Shown here piece by piece: positions 53,009 to 62,856 of a stretch of 64,000 nt of DNA (positions are counted from its first letter, which is position 1; each line of letters begins with the position of its first letter). Source of the stretch: Mesoflavibacter sp. (GTDB taxonomy: Bacteria > Pseudomonadota > Alphaproteobacteria > UBA8366 > Aestuariispiraceae); NCBI GenBank assembly GCA_017792345.1, contig CP051228.1:3502148-3566147 (forward strand). The letters run 5' to 3'. The translations under genes and the position numbers were made by a program. Below the pieces are notes generated by a model, which had not been told where the DNA came from, ran no database searches, and saw only the letters and a list, made by a program, of their open reading frames with translations.

Positions 53009-54826
53009 GTGAAACTCGGCATTCGCGGAATTCTAGCCGGCGCCTTTATCGTCGCGGCGATCGTTCCCTTGGCCGCCTGGGCGTCCTGGGTCAGCGCCTC
53101 CGCGCTGGACCGGGAAATCGCGGAGGTCGAGGACCGGCATTTGCTGCTGGCGCGAAACCTCAGTCGTGCCCTGGACCGTTATGCCCATGATGTGGCGGCG
53201 GTGTTTTCCCATGTCGTCGAATCCGATCCCAATTCCGGCGGGTCGGAGCATCTGTCGGCATTGCTGGAATCGCTTCAGTTCCGCCATATCTGCCTGATCG
53301 AGGTCGACAGCCAGCGGGTCATCTCGGTCTCGACCGCAACCTCCACCAGCCTCAGTTCGATTTCCCTGCCCCCGCTGGACGAATACATCGCCCGGGCGGA
53401 GCGCGCGTTGGGCCGGATGATGTTCTCGGATGCGACGCTGAATCCCAACGGCGTTCCGGCGATCTATCTGACCAAGAAGGTGGGGCCGAACCTCCTGGCG
53501 CTCGGCGAGTTGAGCACGAAATACCTACGCGAGACCCAGCAGGCCATCGCTTTCGGAGAAGGCGGGCATGCGGCCATCGTCGATTCCGCCGGCAATGTCC
53601 TGGGGCATCCGAACAAGGCCTGGGAAGACGAAATCCGAAACATCGCCAAGGTCGACGCCGTCGCCCGCATGATGGAGGGGGAGACGGGAGTTTCCCAGTT
53701 CTACTCTCCGGCCGCGCAGTTGGATATGATCGCCGGCTTTACGACGGTCCCCATGACGGGATGGGGCGTCATGATCCCGCAGCCGTTGCGGGAGCTGGAG
53801 GCGCGGGCGGATGAAGTACGCAATTCCGCCTTTGGCATCGTCGCTCTTGGTGCTGGAATCGCCGGGATCGTCGGCTGGCTGATCGGCGGGGTGATCGCGC
53901 GGCCGATGCGCGCCGTCGCCGCGGCGGCAGATCGGCTGGCCGAAGGCCGCTCCGATGTCTCCGTGCCGATCTCTACCGGCATGGTGGTCACGGAGCTGCA
54001 AGGGCTGGCCGTGCGATTCAACGAAATGACAGCGGCGCTGGATGCCGCGCACCGGGCCCAGACACTGGCGCTGAAGGCGGCAGAGGAAGCGGCGGAGGCG
54101 AAATCCGATTTCGTCGCGCGGGTGACACATGAATTGCGCACGCCGCTGAACTCCGTCATCGGGTTCTCCGGCATGATCCGGGATCAGGCACACGGTCCGA
54201 TCGACGCGCCGGACTATGTCGACTATGCCAAGATGATCCATGACAGCGGCCAGCGCTTGTTGGAGATGGTCAACGACATCATCGCCTATGCCCGTATCGA
54301 GGGGCGTAGCGAGGAGTTGAACGAAACATCGATCGACATCAGGCGGATCGCAGCGGCGGTGGTCGATCAGGTATCGGCATTGGCCGAAGAATCCGGTGTC
54401 GCCGTATCCTTCGCCATTGACGAAGGCCTGCCCCAGGTCTGGGGCGACGAGATCAAGCTGCGCCAGGCTTTGGGACATTTGGCGAAGAACGCCGTGCTGT
54501 TCACGCCGACAGGCGGGCGGGTGCGTATCGACGGTGCCCTGACGGAGAATGGGGGCCTTTCTATCGCCGTTTCCGATACCGGGATTGGGATCGCGGAACC
54601 GGATATCGCGACGGCTCTGGCGCCCTTCGGTCAGATATCGTCACGGCTGGACCGCTCGCATGAAGGGGCGGGGCTCGGTCTGCCATTGGCGAAGATGCTG
54701 GTGGAACTGCACGGCGGTACGTTGCGGCTGCGTTCCCACCCGGAGGACGGGACGACCGTCACGGTCATCCTGCCGCCCGAGCGGGTCGGCATTGCCGGGA
54801 CGCTGCGGGAAAGATTGTCGACCTGA
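53009..54826 (+). CDS. Sensor histidine kinase with periplasmic cache domain
   Basis: A 605-residue membrane kinase. There are two membrane helices (about 7-28 and 275-297) around a periplasmic sensor with cache-like features (SVSTATSTSLSSISLPPLDEY, AIVDSAGNVLGHPNKAWEDEI). A HAMP linker, then HisKA (H-box VTHELRTPLNSVIGFS) and a HATPase follow. The N-box is GHLAKNAVLFTP, G1 is DTGIGI and G2 is GAGLGLPLAKMLVELHGG. The start is GTG at 53009. No response regulator is adjacent, so its partner is unknown. Class: PAS-less Cache-HAMP-HisKA kinase. Confidence 0.9.
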   Translation: MKLGIRGILAGAFIVAAIVPLAAWASWVSASALDREIAEVEDRHLLLARNLSRALDRYAHDVAAVFSHVVESDPNSGGSEHLSALLESLQFRHICLIEVDSQRVISVSTATSTSLSSISLPPLDEYIARAERALGRMMFSDATLNPNGVPAIYLTKKVGPNLLALGELSTKYLRETQQAIAFGEGGHAAIVDSAGNVLGHPNKAWEDEIRNIAKVDAVARMMEGETGVSQFYSPAAQLDMIAGFTTVPMTGWGVMIPQPLRELEARADEVRNSAFGIVALGAGIAGIVGWLIGGVIARPMRAVAAAADRLAEGRSDVSVPISTGMVVTELQGLAVRFNEMTAALDAAHRAQTLALKAAEEAAEAKSDFVARVTHELRTPLNSVIGFSGMIRDQAHGPIDAPDYVDYAKMIHDSGQRLLEMVNDIIAYARIEGRSEELNETSIDIRRIAAAVVDQVSALAEESGVAVSFAIDEGLPQVWGDEIKLRQALGHLAKNAVLFTPTGGRVRIDGALTENGGLSIAVSDTGIGIAEPDIATALAPFGQISSRLDRSHEGAGLGLPLAKMLVELHGGTLRLRSHPEDGTTVTVILPPERVGIAGTLRERLST

Positions 54827-54841
54827 TCGACGCCGCGGGCG

Positions 54842-55276
54842 TCAGTCGATTTCGGCGTCGGTGATCGTGCGTTCCTGTGCCTTGGCCGTCTGATCGTCCG
54901 GCAGGGCGACGGTGGTTCCGGTTTCCAGGCTGGCCTGAACCGCGGTGACGTCCGACGTGGCGATCAACGCGCCGCTCTCGACATCGAACATCCGGTGCAG
55001 GAAGCGCAGATGTTTGCGGCCGACCGCGATGAAGCCGCTTTCGATCCGCACCAGTTCGCCGCCTCGCAACTCGCGGACATACTGAAAATTCTGCCGCACC
55101 ACGGCGACCCGGCGGCCCTGCTGGCGGATGCTGCGCGGCGTGACGCCGATCGTGTGCATCAGGAACCACGTCGCCTGGTCGAACCGCTCGATATAGAGGC
55201 GGGAATTCATCGAGGATTCGGGATCGTATTCCGACGCCATAACGGCGCCCCGGAAGGTTTCGGTCCATACGCTCAT
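54842..55276 (-). CDS. Hotdog-fold acyl-CoA thioesterase-like protein
   Basis: A 144-residue hotdog-fold protein of the 4HBT/FadM-like group. The helix and strands MNSRLYIERFDQATWFLMHTIGV and QNFQYVRELRGGELVRIESGFIAVGRKHLRFLHRM are typical. It probably hydrolyses an acyl-CoA, but the substrate is unknown. The catalytic Asp or Glu is not clearly identifiable, since the usual DxxGH motif is replaced by ERFDQATW. Last gene of the pdxH-CDF-SDR group (25 bases after the SDR). Confidence 0.78.
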   Translation of the reverse strand: MSVWTETFRGAVMASEYDPESSMNSRLYIERFDQATWFLMHTIGVTPRSIRQQGRRVAVVRQNFQYVRELRGGELVRIESGFIAVGRKHLRFLHRMFDVESGALIATSDVTAVQASLETGTTVALPDDQTAKAQERTITDAEID

Positions 55277-55301
55277 AAAGGTCCTCCTCGGTTGGTTCGG
55301 A

Positions 55302-56078
55302 TCAGTAGAGATGCTGGCCCCCCGTCACGAAGATTTCCGTTCCCGTGACGTAACTGAAATCGTCGCCGCACAAGCGGTAGACGCACGATGCGACTTCCTG
55401 GGCGCTGCCCATACGCTGCATCGGAATGCGTGCGATCAATGGCTCGTATTCCTCGCCGATCATCTCTGTTTCGATCTCGCCCGGCGCGACCGCATTCACC
55501 CGTACGCCCAATTGCGCGAATTCAACGGACAGTTCGCGGGTCAGGGCGGACAGGCCGGCCTTTGAGGTCGAGTAAGCGGAGCCGGCGAATGGATGGATGG
55601 CGTGCCCGGCGATCGATGTAATGTTGACGATGGCTGCGCCACCGGTATTGCCGGCGGGCCCTTTCCGGGCACCACGGCCTAGGGCGCGGGCAAATCCGCG
55701 GCACAGGGTCAGCGGCGTGAAGAAGTTCAGTTCGAAGACCTCGCGCCACTTGTCCAAGTCGCCGTTCAGGCAGCCCAGCCGTTCCTTGAACGACGCTTTG
55801 GGCGAGACGGCGGCGTTGTTGACCAGGGCATGGATCGGTTCGTCCCCGACGATGTCATTCGCGGCCCGGATGAAGGCGGCAACATCGTCCCGATCGCTGA
55901 GGTCGGTCGGAATATGGTGGGTCCAGTTCGGATCGGCGCGGCAATGGTCGGGAATCCCCTCCCGCGAACAGGTAATGATCCGCCATCCTTCGTCGGAAAA
56001 GCGCTGCACGGTGGCATGGCCGATGCCCCGGCTGGCGCCGGTCAGGATGACGGTTCTTCTGGCTTCTGGACTACTCAT
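55302..56078 (-). CDS. Short-chain dehydrogenase/reductase
   Basis: NAD(P)-dependent oxidoreductase of 258 residues, classical SDR. The cofactor motif is TGASRGIGHATVQRF. The active site contains the Ser region (IVNITSIAGHAIHPFAG) and YSTSKAGLSALTREL (Tyr and Lys). FSYVTGTEIFVTGGQHLY ends the protein. The substrate cannot be assigned. The start overlaps the end of the CDF gene by 8 bases. Confidence 0.92.
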   Translation of the reverse strand: MSSPEARRTVILTGASRGIGHATVQRFSDEGWRIITCSREGIPDHCRADPNWTHHIPTDLSDRDDVAAFIRAANDIVGDEPIHALVNNAAVSPKASFKERLGCLNGDLDKWREVFELNFFTPLTLCRGFARALGRGARKGPAGNTGGAAIVNITSIAGHAIHPFAGSAYSTSKAGLSALTRELSVEFAQLGVRVNAVAPGEIETEMIGEEYEPLIARIPMQRMGSAQEVASCVYRLCGDDFSYVTGTEIFVTGGQHLY

Positions 56079-57054
56079 CTGTCTTGTCGGGTTCCATTTG
56101 TTGCGGCGCGCCGCTTGATGCCTTGGGCGTTACCGGGCCCTCGTGCACCAGGACCTCCGCGTCCGGGAAGGCTTCCATGATTTCCTTTTCGACCGCGTCG
56201 GCGGTCGCGTGCACGCGATTCAGCGATAACTGCCCGTTGAAGTCCAGATGCATTTGAATGAACGTGTCCGGGCCGGCCCTGCGGGTCCGCAGATCGTGAA
56301 CACCTTCGACATCCGGATAGGACAGGGCGATCTTCTTGATTCTCTCCCGATCCTCGTCCGGCAATTCCCGATCCATCAGCATTTGCAGCGATTCCGATCC
56401 GACCGCCCAGGCGCTGTAGGCGATGTAGATCGCGATCAGGACCCCGAAAATCGCATCGACGAAGGGCAGGGCGAAGTAGCCGCTGACCGCCAGCGCCGCG
56501 ATGACGCCCAGATTGGCGGCCAGGTCCGCTCGGTAATGGGCGGAATCCGCCTTGATTGCGACGGATCCGGCACGGGCGATGACATAGCGCTGGAACGCAA
56601 CCAGCGCGAAGGTCGCGATGATCGACAGGCCCATGACCGCCAGACCGACCTCCGTCGCCGCAATGGGGCGCGGGTCGATCAACCTCCCGACCGCTTCGAT
56701 CATCAGCAGGACGGCGGACCCAGCGATGAACCCGGCCTGCGCGATGGCGGCGAGAGGTTCCGCCTTGCCGTGACCGAACCGATGTTCGGAATCCGCCGGG
56801 ACCATCGCCTGACGGACGGCCAGCAACGTGATCAGGGACGCGCCGAGATCCAGCAGGGAATCGATCAGGCTCGACAGGATCGCCACGGAATCCGTCATGA
56901 ACCAGGCCACCAGTTTGGCAGCGATCAGAAGTGTCGCGGTTGCGGCCGAGGCATAGGTCGCAAGGCGCAGCAAACGCTGTGTTTCGGCGTGCCCCCTGGA
57001 TAGCGTTCGGACGGGATCCGTATGCGCCCGGTCGTTTTGTTCTGGGCGGCTCAT
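56071..57054 (-). CDS. Cation diffusion facilitator (CDF) metal efflux transporter
   Basis: A 327-residue FieF-like metal/proton antiporter of the inner membrane. Membrane segments are interspersed with metal-site residues: SSLIDSLLDLGASLITLLAV, EHRFGHGKAEPLAAIAQ and a later D-x3-D-like site in ADSAHYRADLAANLGVIAAL. The C-terminal cytoplasmic domain has VEGVHDLRTRRAGPDTFIQMHLDF. Zn, Fe or Mn are likely; selectivity is not readable. The start at ATG 57054 lies four bases after the pdxH stop, with AAGGGA almost adjoining; the upstream frame would overlap pdxH and is Arg/Ser-rich, so I reject it. Confidence 0.9.
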   Translation of the reverse strand: MSRPEQNDRAHTDPVRTLSRGHAETQRLLRLATYASAATATLLIAAKLVAWFMTDSVAILSSLIDSLLDLGASLITLLAVRQAMVPADSEHRFGHGKAEPLAAIAQAGFIAGSAVLLMIEAVGRLIDPRPIAATEVGLAVMGLSIIATFALVAFQRYVIARAGSVAIKADSAHYRADLAANLGVIAALAVSGYFALPFVDAIFGVLIAIYIAYSAWAVGSESLQMLMDRELPDEDRERIKKIALSYPDVEGVHDLRTRRAGPDTFIQMHLDFNGQLSLNRVHATADAVEKEIMEAFPDAEVLVHEGPVTPKASSGAPQQMEPDKTDE

Positions 57055-57058
57055 TCCC

Positions 57059-57655
57059 TTACGGGAACAGGCGTTCGATCGTCCACGGCTCGGCCTCGTC
57101 CTCCCGGCGGAAGATCTGGCGGTCGTGGAGACGGAACGTCCCGTCCTTCCAGAATTCGATATAGCGCGGGGCGATTCGAAAGCCCGACCAATGGGGCGGG
57201 CGCGGCACGGTGCCGATATTGAACTTGGCGGCATAGGTCGCGACGCGCTTTTCCAACTCGAACCGGCCTTCGCAGGGGCGCGACTGGTCGCTGGCCCAGG
57301 CGCCGATCTGGCTCTGACGCGGCCGGCTTTGGAAATAGGCGTCAGCCTCGGCCTCGCTGACGGGGGTCACGGACCCTTCGACCCGGATCTGCCGGCGCAG
57401 GCTTTTCCAATGGAACAGCAGGGCAGCGTTGGGGTTTTCCGCCAGCTGGGTGCCCTTCTTGCTTTCCAGGTTCGTATAGAAGACGAATCCGGTCTCATCG
57501 TATCCTTTCAGCAGCACCATGCGAACCGAAGGGCGTCCTTGCGCGTCTGATGTTGCGAGGGCCATCCCGTTGGGATCGTTGGGTTCCGATGCTTCCGCTT
57601 CGGCCATCCACGATGCGAACAGGGCGTAGGGGTCGGTCTCTTTAAAATCGGTCAT
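57059..57655 (-). CDS. pdxH: Pyridoxamine 5-phosphate oxidase
   Basis: FMN-dependent enzyme making PLP from PNP or PMP. The 198-residue protein has the complete family pattern: [75 protein letters not shown] and [24 protein letters not shown]. The start at ATG 57655 ([13 protein letters not shown]) matches the usual N-terminus; an upstream frame adds twenty residues without support. First gene of a four-gene minus-strand group. Confidence 0.95.
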   Translation of the reverse strand: MTDFKETDPYALFASWMAEAEASEPNDPNGMALATSDAQGRPSVRMVLLKGYDETGFVFYTNLESKKGTQLAENPNAALLFHWKSLRRQIRVEGSVTPVSEAEADAYFQSRPRQSQIGAWASDQSRPCEGRFELEKRVATYAAKFNIGTVPRPPHWSGFRIAPRYIEFWKDGTFRLHDRQIFRREDEAEPWTIERLFP

Positions 57656-57843
57656 ATCTGCGCCATATAGAGGTGGGATCGGTTGATATATAGCGGTCGA
57701 ACCGCGCGGCCTCAATGAAGCGCGCCGAAATCGGTTCCGAAGACTTCGCGACGGAATTTCGAATTTGGTGCGTCCTGATGGGGCATCGGCGCGTTGACCG
57801 ACCGATCCGGATGGCGAGGGCCAGCCTAACAGGAGAAGGGAAG

Positions 57844-58347
57844 ATGACGAGTTACAGTGTTCACCAGCCCCCCCGTCGTGCGGCGAAAGCCGTTGCGCTG
57901 GCGCTGGTCGCCGGTTTGGGCCTGAGCGCCTGTGAAGGCGCCGGCAACAAGGAAACGATCGGTACCGTCGGCGGTGCCGTCATCGGCGGCGTCTTGGGGT
58001 CGAAGCTGGGCAAGGGCACCGGGCAACTGATCGCCGTCGGCGCCGGCGCGGTTCTGGGCGGCCTTGTCGGCTCCTCGATTGGCCGGTCGCTCGACGATGT
58101 CGACAAGATGAAGATGCACGACACCACACAGACGGCGCTGGAAAAACAGCCGGACAATTCGACGTCCAGCTGGGTCAACCCGAATACCGGGCATTCCGGT
58201 ACGGTCACCCCGCAACAGACTTACAATACCGAAAGCGGCCAGCCGTGCCGGGAATTCACACAGACCGTGACGATTGGCGGAAAGTCCGAAGAAGCCTATG
58301 GAACGGCCTGCCGTCAGGCGGATGGTTCCTGGAAAATCGTCAGCTAA
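57844..58347 (+). CDS. Glycine-zipper (RT0821/Lpp0805-type) surface lipoprotein
   Basis: A 167-residue outer-membrane lipoprotein. The signal peptide ends in a lipobox GLSAC (residues 30-34). A glycine-zipper double helix follows: [46 protein letters not shown]. The C-terminal domain [18 protein letters not shown] and [31 protein letters not shown] is the RT0821-type 17-kDa antigen region. The start at 57844 follows AGGAGAAGGGA, much better than an upstream start at 57715. It is divergent from pdxH. Confidence 0.92.
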   Translation: MTSYSVHQPPRRAAKAVALALVAGLGLSACEGAGNKETIGTVGGAVIGGVLGSKLGKGTGQLIAVGAGAVLGGLVGSSIGRSLDDVDKMKMHDTTQTALEKQPDNSTSSWVNPNTGHSGTVTPQQTYNTESGQPCREFTQTVTIGGKSEEAYGTACRQADGSWKIVS

Positions 58348-58393
58348 TACCTGGACAATTCCGGCCGCCGGAACGAATCTTGCTTAAGTTATG

Positions 58394-58418
58394 CGCCGGG
58401 CGCCAGTCGCGCCCGGCG
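58394..58418. terminator. Strong hairpin between the lipoprotein and J-protein genes
   Basis: A perfect 10-bp stem CGCCGGGCGC / GCGCCCGGCG with a five-base loop (58404-58408), followed by TGTTTGGG. It lies about 46 bases after the lipoprotein stop. The U-tract is poor, so it may be a weak terminator or an mRNA-stabilising hairpin. Confidence 0.55.
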
Positions 58419-58440
58419 TGTTTGGGAGCAGCAAGGTAGC

Positions 58441-59352
58441 ATGAGCGTCAGGACCGGTATGAAGGACCCCTATGACGTGCTCGGCGTCAAGAAGACGGCG
58501 AGCGCGGACGAAATCAAACAAGCGTATCGCCGTTTGGCGAAAGAGTTCCATCCGGACCTCAATCCCGACGATCCGATCGTCGAACAGCGCTTCAAGGAAA
58601 TCTCCCAGGCCTATGGCATTCTGGGGGACAAGGAAAAGCGCGGTCAGTTCGATCGGGGCGAGATCAACGCCGACGGGTCCCAACGCAGCGCCGCCCATGG
58701 CGGGCGTGGCGGCTTCGGGGGATTCGGCGGGTTTGGCGGCGACGGCGCGGAAGACATTTTCGCCGATCTGTTCGGCCGGAACCGGGCGCGCACCCGAACC
58801 GTTCGGATGAAGGGCAAGGACGTCAATTATTCCCTCAGGGTCTCCTTCCTGGATTCCGCGCGCGGCACGACGCGCCGGGTCAATCTGTATGACGGCAAGA
58901 GCCTGGATGTGCGGATTCCGCCGGGGACCGAGGATGGTCAGACCCTGCGTCTGCGCGGCCAGGGCATGCCCGGCATGGGCGGCGGCGAGGCCGGGGACGC
59001 CTTTATCGAGGTCCAGGTCGACGCACACCGCTTCTTCGAACGCGACGGCAATGACATCTTCGTCGATGTTCCGGTCAGCCTGGCCGAGGCCGTGCTGGGC
59101 GGGAAGATCACGGTACCGACGATCCACGGAAATGTGGCGGTTACAGTGCCCACCGGGTCGAATTCCGGCACCACCCTTCGCCTGCGCGGCAAGGGGATCA
59201 GTCCGCGTCCCGGCCTATCGGGCGATCAGTTCGTCAAATTGTCGGTCGTCCTGCCGGACAAGCCGGACAAGGCGCTGGTCGATTTCGTGAAGGAATGGTC
59301 GAAGGATTTCGACTACGACGTCCGGAAACGCGCGGGATTGGACAAGCCTTAA
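58441..59352 (+). CDS. CbpA-like J-domain co-chaperone
   Basis: A 303-residue DnaJ-family protein lacking the zinc-finger domain, hence CbpA/DjlA-like. The J domain is residues 8-75 with HPD in KEFHPDLNPDD. A Gly/Phe-rich linker follows (GGFGGFGGFGG), then the C-terminal substrate-binding beta domains with VRIPPGTEDGQTLRLRGQGMP and TVPTIHGNVAVTVPTGSNSGTTLRLRGKG. It stimulates DnaK. The start at 58441 could be ATG 58441 or ATG 58459. Its stop overlaps that of the yihY gene by four bases. Confidence 0.93.
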   Translation: MSVRTGMKDPYDVLGVKKTASADEIKQAYRRLAKEFHPDLNPDDPIVEQRFKEISQAYGILGDKEKRGQFDRGEINADGSQRSAAHGGRGGFGGFGGFGGDGAEDIFADLFGRNRARTRTVRMKGKDVNYSLRVSFLDSARGTTRRVNLYDGKSLDVRIPPGTEDGQTLRLRGQGMPGMGGGEAGDAFIEVQVDAHRFFERDGNDIFVDVPVSLAEAVLGGKITVPTIHGNVAVTVPTGSNSGTTLRLRGKGISPRPGLSGDQFVKLSVVLPDKPDKALVDFVKEWSKDFDYDVRKRAGLDKP

Positions 59353-60776
59353 CCGGCCTGTCCCAGCGTCCCAAGCCCGATCAGCGCCAGGACCTTGGCG
59401 TTGAACGATTTCTTCGTCGAACCGGTCCCGACTGTCTCATCCTCGTCTTCATCCTCTGCTGGCAAGGGTTCGTCCCCAACGTCAGGCGGGGACAGCAGGG
59501 TCTTCAGGTCGGTCGACATGATGTCGTTTTGCGATCGCTCCAACTCGTTCAGGATTTCCGCGAAACGCTGACCCCAGGCCGTGTTCAACTGACCGCCGGG
59601 CATGCGGCCGCCCAGATCGATCCCGAGATCGGAATAGAGCGTCGACAGGCTGACCCCGCCCAGATCACGGCTTAGAACCCATCCGTTCTTTTCGGTGCGC
59701 GCGATATACAGTTTCTTCTTCAAGGTGCGCGTCACCCATCCCAAGGCCAAGGGGCCGATCTTGGAACTGCGCTGCAGGCGCCGCTCCGACAGGGTGACGC
59801 CTTCCGTAGACGCGCGCAGCAACGCGTTCAGGACCGACAAGGTCGCGGTGAGGCGGATCAGGGGACTTAAGTTTTCGCGCCGGGGACTGCGCGCGCCATG
59901 CCGCCATTCGGGCAGGCCGGCGGCAATTTCGGCGCCGAACAGAACCACCATCCAGCTCAGATACACCCAGACCAGGAAGATCGGCACCGTCGCCATCGCG
60001 CCATAGATCGTCTCATAGGTCGGAAAATAGGTGATGTAGAGCCCGAAGCCGCGCTTCAGCACATCCAGCATGATGCCCGCCACCAGTCCGCCGACCAAGG
60101 CGTCCCGGCGCCGGACCGGATAGTTCGGCATGACCAGATACAGGATCGCCAGGCCCGCCGTTTGCAGCAGGAACGGCACGACGAAGGCGAAATTCGTCAG
60201 GTTACCGGTCACCGATTCGACGCCGCTGGCCCGTGCGGCGGCGAAGAGATAGCTGGACAGCGAAATCGACGCGCCGAACAGCATCGGCGTCAGGGTCAGC
60301 ACCGCCCAGAAGACCAGAAGGCGGGAAATCAATCCTCTTGTCTGCTTCACCTGCCAGATCTGATTGAAGGTCGAGGAAATGCTCATCAGCAGCATCACGG
60401 CGCTGACCGCCAGAAAGACGATGCCGACCGCCGTCAGCTGGCCGGTCTTTTCGGTGAAGCTCTCCAGATAGGACTGCACTTCCAATCCGACCGACGGAAC
60501 GAATTGTTCGAACAGATAACTTTGAACTTCGAATTTCAGCGAATCATAGGCCGGGAAAGCGGCGAAAATCGCGAAGCTGACCGCCAGCAACGGCACCATC
60601 GCCAGCAGCGATGTAAAGGTCAGGGACGCCGCCCGTTGCTGGCATCCATCCATGACGAAGCGGGCCGCCGCGTACAAGCCGAAGCCGAATATCCGGCTGA
60701 ATCCCTCTATGATATCGACGCCCCGCTTGGGGGAACTTGACCCGGGCGGACCCGCCCGTCCTGTGCTGTCATTCAT
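59349..60776 (-). CDS. YihY/BrkB-family inner membrane protein
   Basis: A 475-residue membrane protein of the YihY/virulence factor BrkB family (formerly called RNase BN), with about six membrane segments in the first 300 residues. Characteristic parts are CQQRAASLTFTSLLAMVPLLAVSFAIFAAFPAY, WQVKQTRGLISRLLVFWAVLTLTPML and PNYPVRRRDALVGGLVAGIMLDVLKRGFGLYI. A winged-helix-like cytoplasmic tail follows. Transport or envelope function is suggested for the family, but the role is unproven. It converges on the J-protein gene and is divergent from fabI. Confidence 0.9.
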   Translation of the reverse strand: MNDSTGRAGPPGSSSPKRGVDIIEGFSRIFGFGLYAAARFVMDGCQQRAASLTFTSLLAMVPLLAVSFAIFAAFPAYDSLKFEVQSYLFEQFVPSVGLEVQSYLESFTEKTGQLTAVGIVFLAVSAVMLLMSISSTFNQIWQVKQTRGLISRLLVFWAVLTLTPMLFGASISLSSYLFAAARASGVESVTGNLTNFAFVVPFLLQTAGLAILYLVMPNYPVRRRDALVGGLVAGIMLDVLKRGFGLYITYFPTYETIYGAMATVPIFLVWVYLSWMVVLFGAEIAAGLPEWRHGARSPRRENLSPLIRLTATLSVLNALLRASTEGVTLSERRLQRSSKIGPLALGWVTRTLKKKLYIARTEKNGWVLSRDLGGVSLSTLYSDLGIDLGGRMPGGQLNTAWGQRFAEILNELERSQNDIMSTDLKTLLSPPDVGDEPLPAEDEDEDETVGTGSTKKSFNAKVLALIGLGTLGQAG

Positions 60777-60845
60777 ACGGCTTTCCCATCGCTGCCTGAG
60801 TTAGTATAGCGGGTTGAAGCCGCCTTTCGATAGGGGGGCTTCGCT

Positions 60846-60874
60846 TTGACGGATCGGAAGGGCCCCTATAGGAT
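60846..60874 (+). promoter_or_regulatory. Predicted sigma-70-type promoter of fabI
   Basis: TTGACG at 60846-60851 and TAGGAT at 60869-60874, with a 17-base spacer. This is a good match to housekeeping-type promoters (5/6 and 4/6). It lies about 50 bases upstream of the fabI ATG. The only other gene reading outwards from this spacer is yihY on the minus strand. Confidence 0.6.
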
Positions 60875-60925
60875 GGCGCACCTTCCGGACGGGCGGTAAC
60901 GGTTACATTTTTGGAGTGTGGGGGC

Positions 60926-61768
60926 ATGAGCCAGTCGGAATCCCTGATGGCAGGCAAGCGCGGTGTCATTCTTGGCGTCGCGAACGATAAATCCATTGCC
61001 TGGGGCATCGCCAAGGCTGCCGCGGATGCCGGCGCCGAACTGGCGTTTACCTATCAGGGCGAGGCGCTGGAGCGGCGGGTCAAACCGCTGGCGGACAGCG
61101 TCGGGTCCAAGATCGTGCTGCCTTGCGACGTCACCGACGAGGCCAGCATGGATTCGGTCTTCGCCGCGTTGAAGGACGCCTGGGGCGAAATCGACTTCAT
61201 GGTTCACGCCATCGCGTTCTCGGACAAGGATGAGCTGAAGGGCCATTACCTTCAGACCTCCCGCGCCAACTTTCTGCGGACCATGGACATTTCCTGCTAT
61301 TCGCTGACCGCGTTGTGCCAGCGCGCCGCGCCGATGATGGCCGAGGGCGGGTCGATTCTGACCCTGACCTATTACGGCGCCGAGCGGGTGATGCCGCACT
61401 ATAACGTCATGGGCGTCGCCAAGGCCGCGCTGGAAGCGTCCGTACGCTACCTGGCCGCCGATATGGGCGCGTCCGGCATTCGGGTGAACGCGATTTCCGC
61501 CGGGCCGATCAAGACCCTGGCGGCCAGCGGGATCGGCGATTTCCGCTATATCCTGAAATGGAACGAGTTGAACTCGCCCCTGCGCCGTAACGTGACGATC
61601 GACGAGGTTGGCGGCGCCGGCCTGTATTTCCTGTCCGATCTGTCTTCCGGCGTGACCGGCGAGGTGCACCATGTCGACAGCGGCTATCACACGGTCGGTA
61701 TGGTCGCCGTGGATCAGGCCGAGGCGGTGTCGGATCTTCTCGCCGGGCTGAACAAGAAGGCCGGGTAA
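60926..61768 (+). CDS. fabI: Enoyl-[acyl-carrier-protein] reductase (NADH)
   Basis: Final reduction of each fatty-acid elongation cycle, 280 residues. The FabI-type atypical SDR motifs are present: [23 protein letters not shown] (NADH site), [17 protein letters not shown], and the active site [31 protein letters not shown] (Tyr-x6-Lys). [16 protein letters not shown] is the substrate loop. The start at ATG 60926 follows GGAG and a G-run; a TTG at 60911 is less likely. The stop overlaps the aroC start (TAATG). Confidence 0.96.
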   Translation: MSQSESLMAGKRGVILGVANDKSIAWGIAKAAADAGAELAFTYQGEALERRVKPLADSVGSKIVLPCDVTDEASMDSVFAALKDAWGEIDFMVHAIAFSDKDELKGHYLQTSRANFLRTMDISCYSLTALCQRAAPMMAEGGSILTLTYYGAERVMPHYNVMGVAKAALEASVRYLAADMGASGIRVNAISAGPIKTLAASGIGDFRYILKWNELNSPLRRNVTIDEVGGAGLYFLSDLSSGVTGEVHHVDSGYHTVGMVAVDQAEAVSDLLAGLNKKAG

Positions 61769-62850
61769 TGTCCCATAATGGTTTCGGCCATCTGTTCCGG
61801 GTGACGACCTATGGCGAAAGCCATGGGCCGGCCATCGGCTGTGTCGTCGACGGCTGCCCGCCGAAAATCCCCCTCAGCGAGGCCGATCTTCAACCCTTCC
61901 TGGACAAGCGCCGCCCCGGCCAGTCGCGCTATACGACCCAGCGCCGCGAGGCGGATGAGGTGCGAATCCTGTCGGGCGTGTTTGACGGCCTGACGACGGG
62001 CGCGCCGATCGGGCTGCAGATCGAAAACACCGATCAGCGGTCCAAGGATTATTCCGAAATCGCGGCGAAGTTCCGTCCAGGGCATGCCGACTTCACCTAT
62101 TGGGAAAAATACGGCATCCGCGATTATCGTGGCGGCGGGCGTTCTTCCGCGCGGGAGACGGCGATGCGCGTTGCGGCCGGCGGCGTGGCGCGCAAGGCGC
62201 TGGAATGTCTGGTGCCCGGCCTGTCCATTCGCGGCGCGCTGGTCCAGATGGGCCCGCATGTCATCGACCGCGCGCGCTGGAAATGGTCCGAGGTCGACGA
62301 GAACCCGTTCTTCTGTCCCGACCCCGTCGCGGCCGGGGAATGGGCGGACTATCTGGACGGTGTGCGCAAGTCCGGATCGTCTTGCGGCGCCGTCATCGAA
62401 GTCGTGGCCGAAGGCGTCCCGGCGGGCTGGGGTGCGCCGATCTATGGCAAGCTCGATTCCGACCTGGCCTGTGCGATGATGACGATCAATGCGGTGAAGG
62501 GCGTTGAGATCGGTGCCGGTTTCGGCGCTGCGGCCCTGTCGGGCGAAGAAAACGCCGACGAGATTCGCATCGGCAATGACGGCAAGCCGCTGTTCCGGTC
62601 CAATCAGGCCGGCGGCATTCTGGGCGGAATTTCGACCGGGCAGCCGGTTGTGGTCCGGTTTGCGGTCAAGCCGACCAGTTCCATCCTGACGCCGCGCGAC
62701 ACGATCACGACCGACCGTCGGGAAACCGATATCGTGACCAAGGGGCGCCACGATCCCTGTGTTGGCATCCGCGCCGTGCCGGTGGGCGAGGCGATGATGG
62801 CCTGCACCCTGCTGGACCATTTGCTGCGCCACCGCGGCCAGTGCGGCTGA
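61768..62850 (+). CDS. aroC: Chorismate synthase
   Basis: Last step of the shikimate pathway, EPSP to chorismate, needing reduced FMN. The 360-residue protein has [48 protein letters not shown] and [23 protein letters not shown]. The C-terminal [27 protein letters not shown] and [17 protein letters not shown] are also typical. Translational coupling to fabI (TAATG) suggests joint expression. It converges on a LysR gene six bases away. Confidence 0.97.
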   Translation: MSHNGFGHLFRVTTYGESHGPAIGCVVDGCPPKIPLSEADLQPFLDKRRPGQSRYTTQRREADEVRILSGVFDGLTTGAPIGLQIENTDQRSKDYSEIAAKFRPGHADFTYWEKYGIRDYRGGGRSSARETAMRVAAGGVARKALECLVPGLSIRGALVQMGPHVIDRARWKWSEVDENPFFCPDPVAAGEWADYLDGVRKSGSSCGAVIEVVAEGVPAGWGAPIYGKLDSDLACAMMTINAVKGVEIGAGFGAAALSGEENADEIRIGNDGKPLFRSNQAGGILGGISTGQPVVVRFAVKPTSSILTPRDTITTDRRETDIVTKGRHDPCVGIRAVPVGEAMMACTLLDHLLRHRGQCG

Positions 62851-62856
62851 CCACCC

